This document shows, piece after piece, positions 17,042-25,474 of a stretch of 64,000 bases of DNA. A model generated the notes under the pieces. That model did no database searches. It saw nothing but the letters and a program-made list of their open reading frames with translations, and had not been told where the DNA came from. The position numbers and the translations under genes were made by a program. Origin of the DNA: Paraburkholderia translucens (lineage in GTDB: Bacteria > Pseudomonadota > Gammaproteobacteria > Burkholderiales > Burkholderiaceae); the NCBI RefSeq assembly GCF_020881035.1, contig NZ_JAJITC010000004.1, forward strand, positions 248,001 through 312,000, given 5' to 3'. The first letter of the stretch is position 1. Every line of letters starts with the position of its first letter.

Positions 17042-17197
17042 ATGTTGAGCATACTGCTGATAGTCGTACTGGCGTTCCTGTTGATGGGAGCAATGCCAAC
17101 CTGGCCGCACAGCCGTTCGTGGGGCTATATGCCAAGCGGGGTGCTGGGTGTGCTGCTGGTCGTCGTTCTCATATTGCTGCTTCTGGGCAGAATATAA
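17042..17197 (+). CDS. DUF3309 small membrane protein
   Basis: A 51-residue protein starting at ATG 17042 behind a good ribosome site (AAAGGAG, 9 bp upstream). It has two hydrophobic helices (LSILLIVVLAFLLMGA and GVLGVLLVVVLILLLLG) joined by a short loop containing the family motif PTWPHSRSWGYMPSG. DUF3309 proteins are tiny inner-membrane proteins common in Burkholderiales and are often linked to stress-induced genes. Their molecular role is unknown. The frame is open further upstream, but the ribosome site and family length favour this start. CsbD follows 125 bp downstream. Confidence 0.85.
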   Translation: MLSILLIVVLAFLLMGAMPTWPHSRSWGYMPSGVLGVLLVVVLILLLLGRI

Positions 17198-17322
17198 GAG
17201 CGCAAAGTTTTTGTCTGGATGATCCGTTCACGGGCAGTCGTTGTCGCACCGTGCCATCAGAAAACGAGCGGGCGGCACGCGTCGAGAAGTTCGGTCATCC
17301 GTCATTTTCAAGGAGCAATGTC

Positions 17323-17499
17323 ATGAACAAGGATCAGGTGAAAGGTCGCGTCGAGGAAGCAAAGGGAAAAGTCAAGGAGACTGTCGGCAAAGCCACGGGA
17401 AGCGAAACGACCCAGGTCAAGGGTAAGGTCGAACAGGTCGCCGGCAAGACACGGGCCGCGTACGGCGATGCAAAGGAGCAACTGAAGAAGCAGCCGTAG
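17323..17499 (+). CDS. CsbD-family stress protein
   Basis: A 58-residue, Lys/Glu/Gly-rich hydrophilic protein. The CsbD signature NKDQVKGRVEEAKGKVKE is followed by a second related repeat, QVKGKVEQVAGKTRAAYGD. The family is induced in general stress responses (sigma-B in Bacillus) and is probably intrinsically flexible. Its mechanism is unknown. AGGAG lies 8 bp before ATG 17323. A strong intrinsic terminator begins 24 bp after the stop, so the gene is probably the end of its transcript. Confidence 0.92.
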   Translation: MNKDQVKGRVEEAKGKVKETVGKATGSETTQVKGKVEQVAGKTRAAYGDAKEQLKKQP

Positions 17500-17522
17500 G
17501 CGGTTCGCGCGGACAGGTTTTG

Positions 17523-17566
17523 AGGCGTCACGTAGTGGGTCAAAGTACTCGCGTGACGCCTTTCTT
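17523..17566 (+). terminator. Rho-independent terminator after csbD-like gene
   Basis: AGGCGTCACG (17523-17532) pairs with CGTGACGCCT (17552-17561) and is followed by TTTCTT. The loop is 19 nt. Confidence 0.75.
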
Positions 17567-17590
17567 GCTTTCGAACCGCGGGGGTGCACG

Positions 17591-17983
17591 ATGAAACGGG
17601 TTATCACGCTGGTCTCAGTGGCTGTGCTCGGAACGGCCCTGATCACGGGAACGCTGCGGGCTCAGGGAACGCCACAATCCATCACGGAGAAGCGCGTTGA
17701 TGTTGTCCAGCTGGCGACGGGGTACCGGGCCTCCAGGATCAACGGATCGCCCGTCTATAACCGCAACAAGGACAACATCGGAACAATTGACGATCTGATC
17801 GTCAGCCCAACCGATCGGGTTCCCTACGTCATCCTCTCGGTAGGCGGTTTTCTCGGTATGGGAACCCGTCTCGTCGCAGTACCGTTTGGCAGCCTTCAGG
17901 TCGTCGACAAGCAGATGCGGCTACCGGACGCGACCAGGGAGTCCCTGAAAGCGTTGCCAGAGTTCAAGTACGCGCCTGAGTAA
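17591..17983 (+). CDS. Exported PRC-barrel domain protein
   Basis: 130 residues. The N-terminus is a signal peptide (MKRVITLVSVAVLGTALITG, likely cleavage after LRAQG near residue 26). A PRC-barrel domain covers about residues 40-115, with SRINGSPVYNRNKDNIGTID and YVILSVGGFLGMGTRLVAVP. PRC barrels are small beta domains named after photosynthetic reaction centre H subunits. In proteobacterial stress islands they occur as periplasmic proteins of unknown function. A cytoplasmic paralogue lies at 21154, with the same SVGGFLGMG / SSGGFLGMG loop. Confidence 0.85.
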   Translation: MKRVITLVSVAVLGTALITGTLRAQGTPQSITEKRVDVVQLATGYRASRINGSPVYNRNKDNIGTIDDLIVSPTDRVPYVILSVGGFLGMGTRLVAVPFGSLQVVDKQMRLPDATRESLKALPEFKYAPE

Positions 17984-18079
17984 CGGCCGCCACCGGTTTT
18001 GATGCGCCTCCGCAGGCGTTCCGGCAGGATCGAAAGCGCCTCGCAGGCACGCGGGCACCGCCCCCGCCTGTTCTGGGCG

Positions 18080-18340
18080 CTACAGTGACTTCAGCGTCGC
18101 GATCTTCGTACCCTCGAGCGTCACGCCGGCCATCAACCCGCTGTTCGTGAGCACGCACGCTTCGACCGGAGCCGCCGCGGTGGTGGTATCAATGTTCCCA
18201 TTCGCGCCGACTTTCAGGACGGCCACTGATGCATTGCCGCCCACCGACCAGCCTTCGCCGTTGCGGAACCGGTCGAGTGCACCCGATAGCCCGGTCCACT
18301 GCGCTCTTCTGAACAGGTCCGGCTTTTCACGTAGCAACAT
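18080..18340 (-). pseudogene. SYLF (Ysc84-like) lipid-binding protein, 3' remnant
   Basis: The minus strand encodes ALDRFRNGEGWSVGGNASVAV and TNSGLMAGVTLEGTKI, the conserved C-terminal part of SYLF-domain proteins, which are exported and thought to bind phosphoinositides or lipids. The N-terminal two-thirds, including the lipoprotein signal, is missing. Upstream sequence runs straight into the end of the glycosyltransferase gene. It is a deletion remnant. The junction position is approximate. Confidence 0.7.
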
Positions 18341-18386
18341 GATCCCGGCGCCACCGCTTCGTCCTGGAAAGCTGTCCAGGCGCCGA

Positions 18387-19451
18387 TCAACCGGCGGCGG
18401 CACGTCGCAACACCGGGCGACTCGTAGCATGAAGCAGCGACGTATAGCTCCCGACGTAATTCAGCGCCATCGTCCTGGCGCTGAAGCGCCGTTCGAACCG
18501 GGCACGGATTTCAGTCCGTGACAGCTCATCGACACGTTGCAGTGCGCCTATGGCGTCCTGTACGTCTTCGCAGATATAGCCGGTGACACCGTGATCGATC
18601 ACTTCGGGTACCGAGCCGCGATTGAATGCAATCACTGGGGTCCCACACGCCATCGCTTCGATCATGACAAGGCCGAACGGCTCGGACCAGTCGATCGGAA
18701 ACAGCAGCGCCTTCGCACCCGAGAGGAATCCAGGCTTCTGCTGCTCGCTGATTTCCCCGAGAAATTCGACGTGCGCCTGCGACAGCAGCGGCTCGATTTC
18801 CGTCTTGAAGTATTTCTGGTCGGCCTTGTCTATCTTCGCGGCGATCTTCAACGGCAGACCGCTTTGTGCAGCGATCCTGATGGCGACGTCTGCTCCTTTC
18901 TCCGGACTCAGACGTCCCAGGAAAGCGAGATATTGCGGCTCCTTCTGCGTTCGCGGCGTGAGCAGCGCTTCCGGCAGACCGTGATAGATGGTGTCCAGCC
19001 AGTTCGCCTGCGGCAGCGGCAAACGCTGTGAACGGGAGATCGACACGACCGGCGCCTTCGGAAACGTATTGAACACGGCCTGCAGTTCGGGCAGGTCGAG
19101 GCGGCCGTGCAGCGTCGTCACAAACGGCGTGTCGAGCTGCGAAAACAGCGAGAACGGCAGATAGTCGAGGTGGAAGTGCAATACGTCGAATTCGTGGGCG
19201 ACACGGCGCACCTGTTCGAGCATCAGCAAGTGTGGGGCGAGAACGTCGCGGGTCGACGGGTCGAGGCGCAATGCACGCGGCCACGCGGCCGCGAGCGTCG
19301 CCTTCGTGTGCGAGTCGCCGCTCGCGAACAGGGTCACGTCGTGCCCCAGGTCGACGAGCGCCTCGGTGAGGTAGGACACCACGCGCTCGGTGCCGCCATA
19401 GAATTTCGGAGGAACGGCCTCGTGCAGCGGGGCAATCTGTGCGATTCGCAT
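18387..19451 (-). CDS. Glycosyltransferase family 4 (GT-B fold)
   Basis: About 354 residues from the Met of MRIAQIAPLHEAVPP at 19451; an upstream Met at 19487 is less likely. The N-terminal Rossmann domain has the glycine-rich GGTERVVSYLTEAL. The C-terminal domain has LAFLGRLSPEKG and the nucleotide-sugar-binding EX7E region EPFGLVMIEAMACGTPVIAF. GT4 enzymes are retaining transferases that use UDP-, GDP- or ADP-sugars. The acceptor cannot be predicted. It resembles short cytosolic GT4 proteins of proteobacterial stress islands rather than a capsule cluster, because no wzx/wzy genes are near. Its 3' end abuts the SYLF remnant. Confidence 0.88.
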   Translation of the reverse strand: MRIAQIAPLHEAVPPKFYGGTERVVSYLTEALVDLGHDVTLFASGDSHTKATLAAAWPRALRLDPSTRDVLAPHLLMLEQVRRVAHEFDVLHFHLDYLPFSLFSQLDTPFVTTLHGRLDLPELQAVFNTFPKAPVVSISRSQRLPLPQANWLDTIYHGLPEALLTPRTQKEPQYLAFLGRLSPEKGADVAIRIAAQSGLPLKIAAKIDKADQKYFKTEIEPLLSQAHVEFLGEISEQQKPGFLSGAKALLFPIDWSEPFGLVMIEAMACGTPVIAFNRGSVPEVIDHGVTGYICEDVQDAIGALQRVDELSRTEIRARFERRFSARTMALNYVGSYTSLLHATSRPVLRRAAAG

Positions 19452-19573
19452 TGGCCGGTCTCCATGGAACAGGTGCAGGGGCTTCAAACTATTCTCGAAT
19501 GACCAGCGATAGTCTCGAAGGCAGGCGTCTGCGCGATATATTTTGCGCTGCGCGCGGTCTGGCCTGAACTGAA

Positions 19574-19613
19574 GTTCTCACCTGCGAGAAGATCCGTCTG
19601 TACGGTAGCGGTC
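19574..19613 (+). promoter_or_regulatory. Bipartite motif, copy A
   Basis: GTTCTCAC, 14 bp, then GTCTGTACGGTAGCGGTC. It is identical in both blocks and in spacing to copies B and C. It lies upstream of the short Pro-rich reading frame at 19841 and diverges from the glycosyltransferase gene. Confidence 0.6.
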
Positions 19614-19840
19614 AACCCCAATCATTCGACGGGCCATACCGTTTTCCTGTTCTTCACTGGATTGATCGTTCCGCCCGTGTGCGTAGCGGGTACAACGTGC
19701 GCTATCGCTCGGGCGCGCCCGGCGGGCCATGTCAGCAGTCTGCGATTACGCTGAAGGTAGTGGGCCTGGAGCCGGGACGTTCTGCGTCGCCGACAGAGGT
19801 ATGATGGTCATTGCCGGTCACGTCAGCGCAGGAGGAAATC

Positions 19841-20032
19841 TTGCCATCAAACCCGACCACACGACCCGTTCACCGGCCAGGACTTCCGGATCACCCTGTC
19901 CACGGCGTCACGCCAGGTACCAGATCGCCGGCGCCTAAACCTGCGCCAGGCACTCCGGGTGACGTTCCTGATGCCGTAGGAGCGGAGCCGGACCCGCACG
20001 AGCATCTGCCGAGCAGGTCAGACGACAATTGA
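19841..20032 (+). CDS. Possible small Pro-rich acidic protein
   Basis: A 63-codon frame starting with TTG behind a strong GGAGG (19831), rich in Pro, Thr and Asp (APKPAPGTPGDVPDAVG). No domain is recognised. It lies 228 bp downstream of motif copy A. The ribosome site is the main support. It may be a disordered stress peptide or chance. The rest of 19452-19840 shows only motif A and no convincing gene. Confidence 0.35.
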   Translation: MPSNPTTRPVHRPGLPDHPVHGVTPGTRSPAPKPAPGTPGDVPDAVGAEPDPHEHLPSRSDDN

Positions 20033-20687
20033 GCTACCTGGGTGTGTAGCCCGGACGCCGCCCGGGTGTGTTCCGTACAGCCGACCTGCACGTGACGGCG
20101 TCGAGGGGAGATCAGTGCAGCCCACCGGACATACCGTGCGGTGCCTCAGCCGGATTCAGGCCGGGCCGTACAGGCATAGCGCAAATCAATCAGTTCACCG
20201 TTGGCTTGATATGGCGGCCGGAGGAAGCCCTGCCTCGGCGCATTCGATAAGCCAGAGCGGCGCCCATGCGCCCAGTTCTTCGGCCTGTTCGGTGGAAGGG
20301 AGGCGAGGGCCCCATGGCGGCTTGATGTATCCGTTAATACGTTCTCACTGCCCGCGCGGCAGGTCTGTACGGTAGCGGTCGCGCCCTTCACACGCCGCGC
20401 TGCACCCTGCACGGTTCCAGACAAACGCCACCTTGGCGGACTTCTTCAACAGTCTGGGAAATGGACGGCCTCTTGCCGCACGCTTCCGCCACGCGTAAGG
20501 AGCGGACCTGTCTGATTGCAGTGGAGAGTTCTATAGTAAACAAAGCCGCCACTCGTCTATTAGCTGAGAACCGCGGCGCAGCAATATGCAGCTGGCTCAG
20601 GCAGACGGGACTGACGGTACCACGTTGGGATCCGGCAAAACGGCGCCCAGACTTACCGTGGAACAACCTTCGAGGAGGAGGTTCATC
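20033..20687. other. Intergenic region with motif copy B
   Basis: 655 bp without a convincing gene. It holds the bipartite motif at 20341-20380. Short open frames here lack ribosome sites and family resemblance. Confidence 0.5.
20341..20380 (+). promoter_or_regulatory. Bipartite motif, copy B
   Basis: GTTCTCAC, 14 bp, then GTCTGTACGGTAGCGGTC, on the plus strand and pointing to the helical protein gene at 20688 (307 bp downstream). Both blocks and the spacing equal copy A; the 14-bp spacer is not conserved. Confidence 0.6.
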
Positions 20688-21014
20688 ATGCTGCAAGCCA
20701 GTGAAATCCAGAAGCGTTTCACCCATCTGGAGCAAAGCATCGAGAAAGCTTCGCAGGCCTGTCACGCCGACGCCACAGTGCCCAAGGAGCTGATGGACTG
20801 CGTTGATCAACTCGATAAAAAATCCGAAGGCGCGAAAAAAATAATGGAATCAAAAGACGAAAATCGCATGCGTCAATGGATAGACGAGCTTGAACAGGTC
20901 GGCGACCGCGCAGAGCAGGCGTGTAAACGTGCAGCCAATGTAGATGCGAAAGTAAAAAGTGCAGTCACCTCGGTCCATGCCGAACTTTCCGATCTGAAAA
21001 AACAGCTGCACTAA
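20688..21014 (+). CDS. Small helical protein of unknown function
   Basis: 108 residues from ATG 20688, with a strong GAGGAGGAG ribosome site 8 bp upstream. It is almost entirely alpha-helical with heptad-like spacing (IQKRFTHLEQSIEKASQAC; VKSAVTSVHAELSDLKKQL) and three Cys. It has no signal peptide. It resembles uncharacterised 100-110-residue proteins seen in Burkholderiales stress-type clusters, but I cannot assign a domain. The next gene encodes a PRC-barrel protein 139 bp downstream and could share its transcript. Confidence 0.7.
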   Translation: MLQASEIQKRFTHLEQSIEKASQACHADATVPKELMDCVDQLDKKSEGAKKIMESKDENRMRQWIDELEQVGDRAEQACKRAANVDAKVKSAVTSVHAELSDLKKQLH

Positions 21015-21153
21015 CTCATTTTTAGTACGGACAGCCCTGCCGTGGGCTCGCACGAAGGTCACGTTAGCTGTCGCGCACCAATCCGTGTCGGCAATCGCCC
21101 ATGGCATGGCTGTTGCGGGATTGAAGGTCTGGTCTTTTCACGAGGAGGACATC

Positions 21154-21624
21154 ATGACTACACTTGACCCCGGCGCCCAACCTGCAACGGGCGGCAGCGG
21201 CGCGAAGATTGTCGGTGGGGGAATGGGCGAAGGCCCCGGCCCGGATGTGATGGCAGCAGCCACGCTCGCCGGCGACAAGGTCATCACTTCGGATGGCGAA
21301 GATATCGGCAAAATCTCCGACATCATGCTCGACGTACGCGGCGGCCGGATCGCATACGCGGTCCTGTCCAGCGGCGGATTCCTTGGCATGGGCAACACCC
21401 TTTACGCCATCCCGTGGAGCGCGTTGACGTTAGACACTAACGAGAAGTGCTTCCGGCTCGACATCACCGCCGAGCGCATCAAGAACGCACCCGGCTTCGA
21501 CAAGGACCATTGGCCCGCGATGTCGGACCCGCAGTGGGGTTCGTCGCTGCATGAGTACTACAACCAGCGGCCCTACTGGCTGGCCACCCGCGGCGCAGTC
21601 GAAGGCCGGTCGCTCGATCTTTAA
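21154..21624 (+). CDS. Cytoplasmic PRC-barrel domain protein
   Basis: 156 residues from ATG 21154 behind GAGGAGG. A Gly-rich N-terminus precedes the PRC-barrel (TLAGDKVITSDGEDIGKISD ... AYAVLSSGGFLGMGNTLYAIP, about residues 40-110). The C-terminal tail has EYYNQRPYWL, typical of this bacterial subfamily. Unlike the paralogue at 17591 it has no signal peptide. Its function is unknown. Such proteins are common in stress and desiccation islands. A strong terminator lies 70 bp after the stop. Confidence 0.88.
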   Translation: MTTLDPGAQPATGGSGAKIVGGGMGEGPGPDVMAAATLAGDKVITSDGEDIGKISDIMLDVRGGRIAYAVLSSGGFLGMGNTLYAIPWSALTLDTNEKCFRLDITAERIKNAPGFDKDHWPAMSDPQWGSSLHEYYNQRPYWLATRGAVEGRSLDL

Positions 21625-21693
21625 GTCGCTAAAACCAAGGACAAGGGTGTCTGTAGTAGTCGAACCAACAGGACACGTTCGCCACCTGTTCGA

Positions 21694-21719
21694 AACGCCG
21701 GCCGCAAGGCCGGCGTTTT
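21694..21719 (+). terminator. Rho-independent terminator after PRC-barrel gene
   Basis: AACGCCGGCC, GCAA loop, GGCCGGCGTT followed by TT. It lies 70 bp downstream of the gene at 21154. Confidence 0.85.
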
Positions 21720-22187
21720 CCTGTCACCAGCAGTTAGCCGAATGAGTTTTGTGAGACGGCTACTGGCGCGGGCTTGCGCAGAAACGCCTTCCAGAGATGT
21801 TCTTCCTGCCGGCGAAGACGCGACGGAAGCCGCTACGGTGGACACTGCGACGTTACGCGAGCACGAGGCCCGGATACCCAGCCATCTGCACAAGGTTGTC
21901 ACGCAGATGAAGCAAACGCGGTTCAGGGAGTTGAGCACCAGTAGCCGCACAAGGTGTAGTCCGGATAGGGTAATCGTTCGAAACGTGGAAAATCTGACGG
22001 TTGATGTTCGGGCAGCCTCATCTGGCCTCGGATCCGGTGTTTGATCCATGGTCTTACGCTGTGCGCGGTTCGCGAGTTCCTGAATATGCATTACGCTCAG
22101 AGGAGCTTTTTGGCGTGACGTGAGGTCGGCCACAACACGGCAGCGGCGAACGAGCGTCGCTTCAGATACCCACGCTATCGAGCCCGT
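21720..22187. other. Intergenic region without a recognised gene
   Basis: Open frames exist on both strands, but none has a ribosome site, a domain or convincing codon use. It probably contains the promoter of the transporter gene at 22188. Confidence 0.4.
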
Positions 22188-23474
22188 ATGGAGTCCGATA
22201 TTGATCCGTCGTCAACGCCGCACACCAACGTCAATTCGTGGGTCGAGAAGTTAGGGCCCGGTCTGATTACCGGCGCGGCCGACGACGACCCGAGCGGCAT
22301 CGCAACGTACTCGCAGGCAGGCGCGGCGTTCGGCTACGACATCCTGTGGACGATCCTGCTGACCTATCCGCTGATGGTTGCCATTCAGGTCATCAGCGCC
22401 AGGATTGGTCGGGTTAGCGGCCACGGACTGGCGACCAATATCCGACGTCACTATCCGGCGTGGCTGCTCTACGGCGCGGTTACTCTCCTGCTCGCGGCGA
22501 ACACGATCAATATTGCGGCTGACCTCTCGGCCATGGGCGCCGCCGTCGATCTGGTCATAGGTGGACCGACGCACGTTTACACGGTCAGCCTCGCGCTGTT
22601 TTCGCTCGTGTTGCAGGTTTTTGTGCCGTATCGACGCTATGTCCGCGTTCTCAAATGGCTGACGCTTGTCCTGTTCGCCTACGTCGGCGTCGTGTTTGCC
22701 GTCCGGATTCCATGGATGACCGTGGCGATCCGGACCGTGTTTCCGCACCTGTCGTGGAACGGCGGCTACGTCACAACCGTCGTCGCGGTGTTCGGCACGA
22801 CAATCAGTCCCTACCTGTTTTTCTGGCAGGCCTCGCAGGAAGTCGAGGAGCTACGGGCACGACATGGACAGCGCGCGCTCAAGCATGCGCCGTCTCAAGG
22901 TGCGTCAAATCTGAAACGGATCAAATTCGATACGTGGATCGGCATGGGATTTTCAAACCTGATCGCGTTCTTTATCGTTCTCGCCGCGGCCGCGACCCTC
23001 CACGCGCACCACATTACCGATATCCAGACGTCGTCACAGGCCGCCTCGGCGCTGAGACCGATCGCCGGGGAGTTCGCATTCCTGTTGTTCAGTATTGGCA
23101 TCATCGGTACCGGGCTGCTTGCCCTACCGGTCCTGGCCGGCTCCGCGGCCTATGCGATGGCAGGTACGTTCGAGTGGAAAAACAGCCTGGAGCTGGAACC
23201 GAAGCTTGCCAAGCGGTTTTACGGAATCATCATTCTGGCCACGGTGGTTGGCCTCTCCCTCGGCTTCACCTCGATTGACCCGATCAAGGCACTGTTTTGG
23301 AGTGCCGTCATCAATGGCGTCGCCTCAGTCCCGATCATGGTCCTCATGATGAAGATGGCATCGAATCCAGACATCATGGGGACGTTCCGCATTTCAGGCA
23401 CACTGCGGGTCGTCGGCTGGCTGGCGACGGTCGTGATGGCCGCTGCCGTTGTGGGGATGTTCTGCTTTCTGTAG
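22188..23474 (+). CDS. NRAMP-related divalent cation transporter (NRMT-like, possibly Mg2+)
   Basis: 428 residues with about 11 hydrophobic segments, an inner-membrane LeuT-fold NRAMP homologue. The TM1 metal motif, canonically DPGN, reads DPSGIATYSQAGA (about residues 30-42). The TM6 motif, canonically built around A-MPH, reads GTTISPYLFFWQ (about residues 202-213), so the metal-selecting Met is absent. These are the changes reported for NRAMP-related magnesium transporters, so Mg2+ is a better guess than Mn2+ or Fe2+. The segment RHGQRALKHAPSQGASNLKR is a cytosolic loop. No regulatory RNA or metal regulator is evident next to it. Confidence 0.82.
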   Translation: MESDIDPSSTPHTNVNSWVEKLGPGLITGAADDDPSGIATYSQAGAAFGYDILWTILLTYPLMVAIQVISARIGRVSGHGLATNIRRHYPAWLLYGAVTLLLAANTINIAADLSAMGAAVDLVIGGPTHVYTVSLALFSLVLQVFVPYRRYVRVLKWLTLVLFAYVGVVFAVRIPWMTVAIRTVFPHLSWNGGYVTTVVAVFGTTISPYLFFWQASQEVEELRARHGQRALKHAPSQGASNLKRIKFDTWIGMGFSNLIAFFIVLAAAATLHAHHITDIQTSSQAASALRPIAGEFAFLLFSIGIIGTGLLALPVLAGSAAYAMAGTFEWKNSLELEPKLAKRFYGIIILATVVGLSLGFTSIDPIKALFWSAVINGVASVPIMVLMMKMASNPDIMGTFRISGTLRVVGWLATVVMAAAVVGMFCFL

Positions 23475-23859
23475 GGGCGAGCCCGACACATGACAAGCAT
23501 CCAGACGGACCAGGCTTTGGCGCGGAATCGGCCGCAGGGCTTTCCGCGGCCGTCGCTGCGACCGCGGCGATCGATGTCGGTGGCAAGACGGATCCCGGGT
23601 ATGGCGGCCGCCCATTGCGTTTCGTGCCGACAATCGGGGCGGTGCGGGATGACGGTCCGAGCCCGGATGCGATCCTTACCTTCCTGGTACGATGAATTGA
23701 AACCCAGGCAAACCGGGTACGACCGTATAAGAATCCTGACGGCGCCTCAGATCGCGCTCGCGAGGCAGCTCGTCGGGCAGGGCTGGACATGCAAAGGAAT
23801 ATCCTCATTCCGATTGCGATGCGATCCGCCTGCCTGCCAGCCATCATGAACCGCACCTG
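23475..23859. other. Region between transporter and HU gene
   Basis: 385 bp between convergent genes. No gene with a ribosome site or domain is recognisable on either strand, and I see no clear terminator hairpin. Confidence 0.4.
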
Positions 23860-24135
23860 TCACGCGTTCACGCGCTCCTTGAAGGCCTTACCTGCCGTGA
23901 ACTTGACGGTTTTTGCGGCAGCAATGTGCATTGCCTCGCCCGTGGCGGGATTGCGCCCCGTGCGTGCAGCGCGTGCACCGACGCCGAACGAGCCGAAGCC
24001 AATCAACTGCACCGTTTCGCCCTTTGCCAACGCAGAGCAAATGATCTCGGTGAAGGCGTCGATGACTTGTGCCGTGGCCGATTTGCTGTCGCCGGTGACG
24101 GCCGATACTGCATCGATGAGTTCCTGCTTGTTCAT
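23860..24135 (-). CDS. HU-family DNA-binding protein
   Basis: A 91-residue HU/IHF fold protein beginning [19 protein letters not shown]. The DNA-binding beta-arm has GFGSFGV and [10 protein letters not shown], followed by [15 protein letters not shown]. The length and Ala-rich helices fit HU-beta-type homodimers. AAAGGAA lies just upstream of the ATG. It is a cargo gene of the Tn7-like element rather than the chromosomal hup, which normally sits by lon. It might protect DNA during stress or act as a host factor for transposition. Motif copy C lies about 300 bp upstream on the same strand. Confidence 0.93.
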   Translation of the reverse strand: MNKQELIDAVSAVTGDSKSATAQVIDAFTEIICSALAKGETVQLIGFGSFGVGARAARTGRNPATGEAMHIAAAKTVKFTAGKAFKERVNA

Positions 24136-24435
24136 AGTCAGTTCCTTTCGGATTAGGTGAGTAACCCAGATATTTGAATACGCTCGAATATCCTCGGGTA
24201 GTCGCGCTTATTTTGCATCAGGTGATGCGCCTCGCCAGCCTTGAAACGTCCGAACCGCTCGCCCGCTCCGGCCTCGATCACCGTCCAATGCCCATCTCAG
24301 GCAAGGTCCCTGCAGCGGCTGCCTTCGTTCGACGCCGCCGTTTAATGTTTAATGTACAGGCTCGCCCTGTGCCCGCCTGACTGACTCGCCAGCCGGTGGA
24401 ACAGGAGCATCGGGACGCGTCGAGTGAAAGGCGTT

Positions 24436-24475
24436 GACCGCTACCGTACAGACGTACCCGGTCGCACGTGAGAAC
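24436..24475 (-). promoter_or_regulatory. Bipartite motif, copy C
   Basis: On the minus strand: GTTCTCAC, 14 bp, then GTCTGTACGGTAGCGGTC followed by AAC. It is identical in both blocks to copies A and B. It points towards the HU gene (start 24135). The remaining 24136-24671 sequence shows no gene. Confidence 0.6.
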
Positions 24476-24671
24476 GTAGCGGTACACCCTGCGCGCATCA
24501 ACGATTCCCGGTCGCGCCCGTGAGGCACGCATTCGCGGACAGCCGGTGACCGGCGCAACGCAGCATGTCCTTGTTCTGACAGAACGCCTGATGCCACCGC
24601 ACGTTTCGCCAGCTGGTCGCGATTGAAGTGTCGCGCGGCTCTTGAAGGGGTGTCGAATCTAAGGAGAGCGT

Positions 24672-24746
24672 CATGTATAACATCGTCTGGCTTGTGGGAG
24701 CCGTGGTCATCGTTCTGTTCGTGCTCGGCTATGTCGGATTGAGGTA
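24672..24746 (+). CDS. 24-residue hydrophobic peptide
   Basis: ATG at 24672 preceded by AGGAG (24661). The product MYNIVWLVGAVVIVLFVLGY... is a single transmembrane helix ending GLR. Very small membrane proteins of this kind occur in stress-induced clusters. Its size and ribosome site make translation plausible. Function unknown. Confidence 0.55.
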
Positions 24747-25104
24747 GGGCCGCCCTCGTCGCAGGTGGAGAACATGGTCAGCGGGTCTGTCATGCATGAA
24801 CGGCCGCTATGTGACACGCGACGACGACTCACCGCCGGGATGATGAAACGACCCGGCCGCGAGGGTGCGCGCTAGCCGCGCACGATCTCCGGCCAGACGA
24901 TCCGGATATACCGTCGCACAACGGAGCCTGTAATATGAAGGCAAGCGACTCATAGCGACCGTAGGTGACTTTCGCGCGCGCGTCGACCGACCCTTGCCGC
25001 CAATTCGGCGCTGCACACTTTTTGATCGTCACAGAATTGTCCTGGGATAGAAAAATTGAGACGCCACAGTCGGCTCGCCGAGCGACGACAAGGAGCGACT
25101 CGCC
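24747..25104. other. Intergenic region without a recognised gene
   Basis: 358 bp between two small plus-strand genes. No gene or hairpin terminator is convincing. The stretch 25020-25090 is relatively AT-rich and may hold the promoter of the gene at 25105. Confidence 0.4.
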
Positions 25105-25338
25105 ATGCACGCTAATCCCGTGGAATACAAGGCATCGACGATCATGCCTCTCGCCCCGGTTTCCATCCCGGGCTACGCAGCAACAGCGATAGTCACGCAC
25201 CGGAACGGCAAACGCGAAACAGTTGGCATTCCTGGTTACTTCGCATCCGAGCGCGCGGCATGCACGTTTGCCCTTGAATACGCAAAAGCCCATATCGACG
25301 GTCGGCGACACCCGAGGCTGCCGTTTTCCCTTCGGTAA
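25105..25338 (+). CDS. Small conserved-looking hypothetical protein
   Basis: 77 residues from ATG 25105 behind AAGGAG. The core reads IPGYAATAIVTHRNGKRETV and GIPGYFASERAACTFALEYA, which suggests a small alpha/beta domain with a C-terminal helix. No signal peptide. I do not recognise the family; similar short proteins accompany stress genes in Burkholderiales. It converges on the sensor kinase gene at 25475. Confidence 0.55.
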   Translation: MHANPVEYKASTIMPLAPVSIPGYAATAIVTHRNGKRETVGIPGYFASERAACTFALEYAKAHIDGRRHPRLPFSLR

Positions 25339-25474
25339 GTCTGCGCGGGCCGTTTACTTTCTGATGCTCCTTCCCCCGCTTTTCGCAGCGTCGTTTCGCA
25401 TCCTGATTGCAATCGCAGCCGGCCATTTGCCGTGATCGCATGGCACTCATAGGGTGGCCAGGCAGCGCTCGCGC

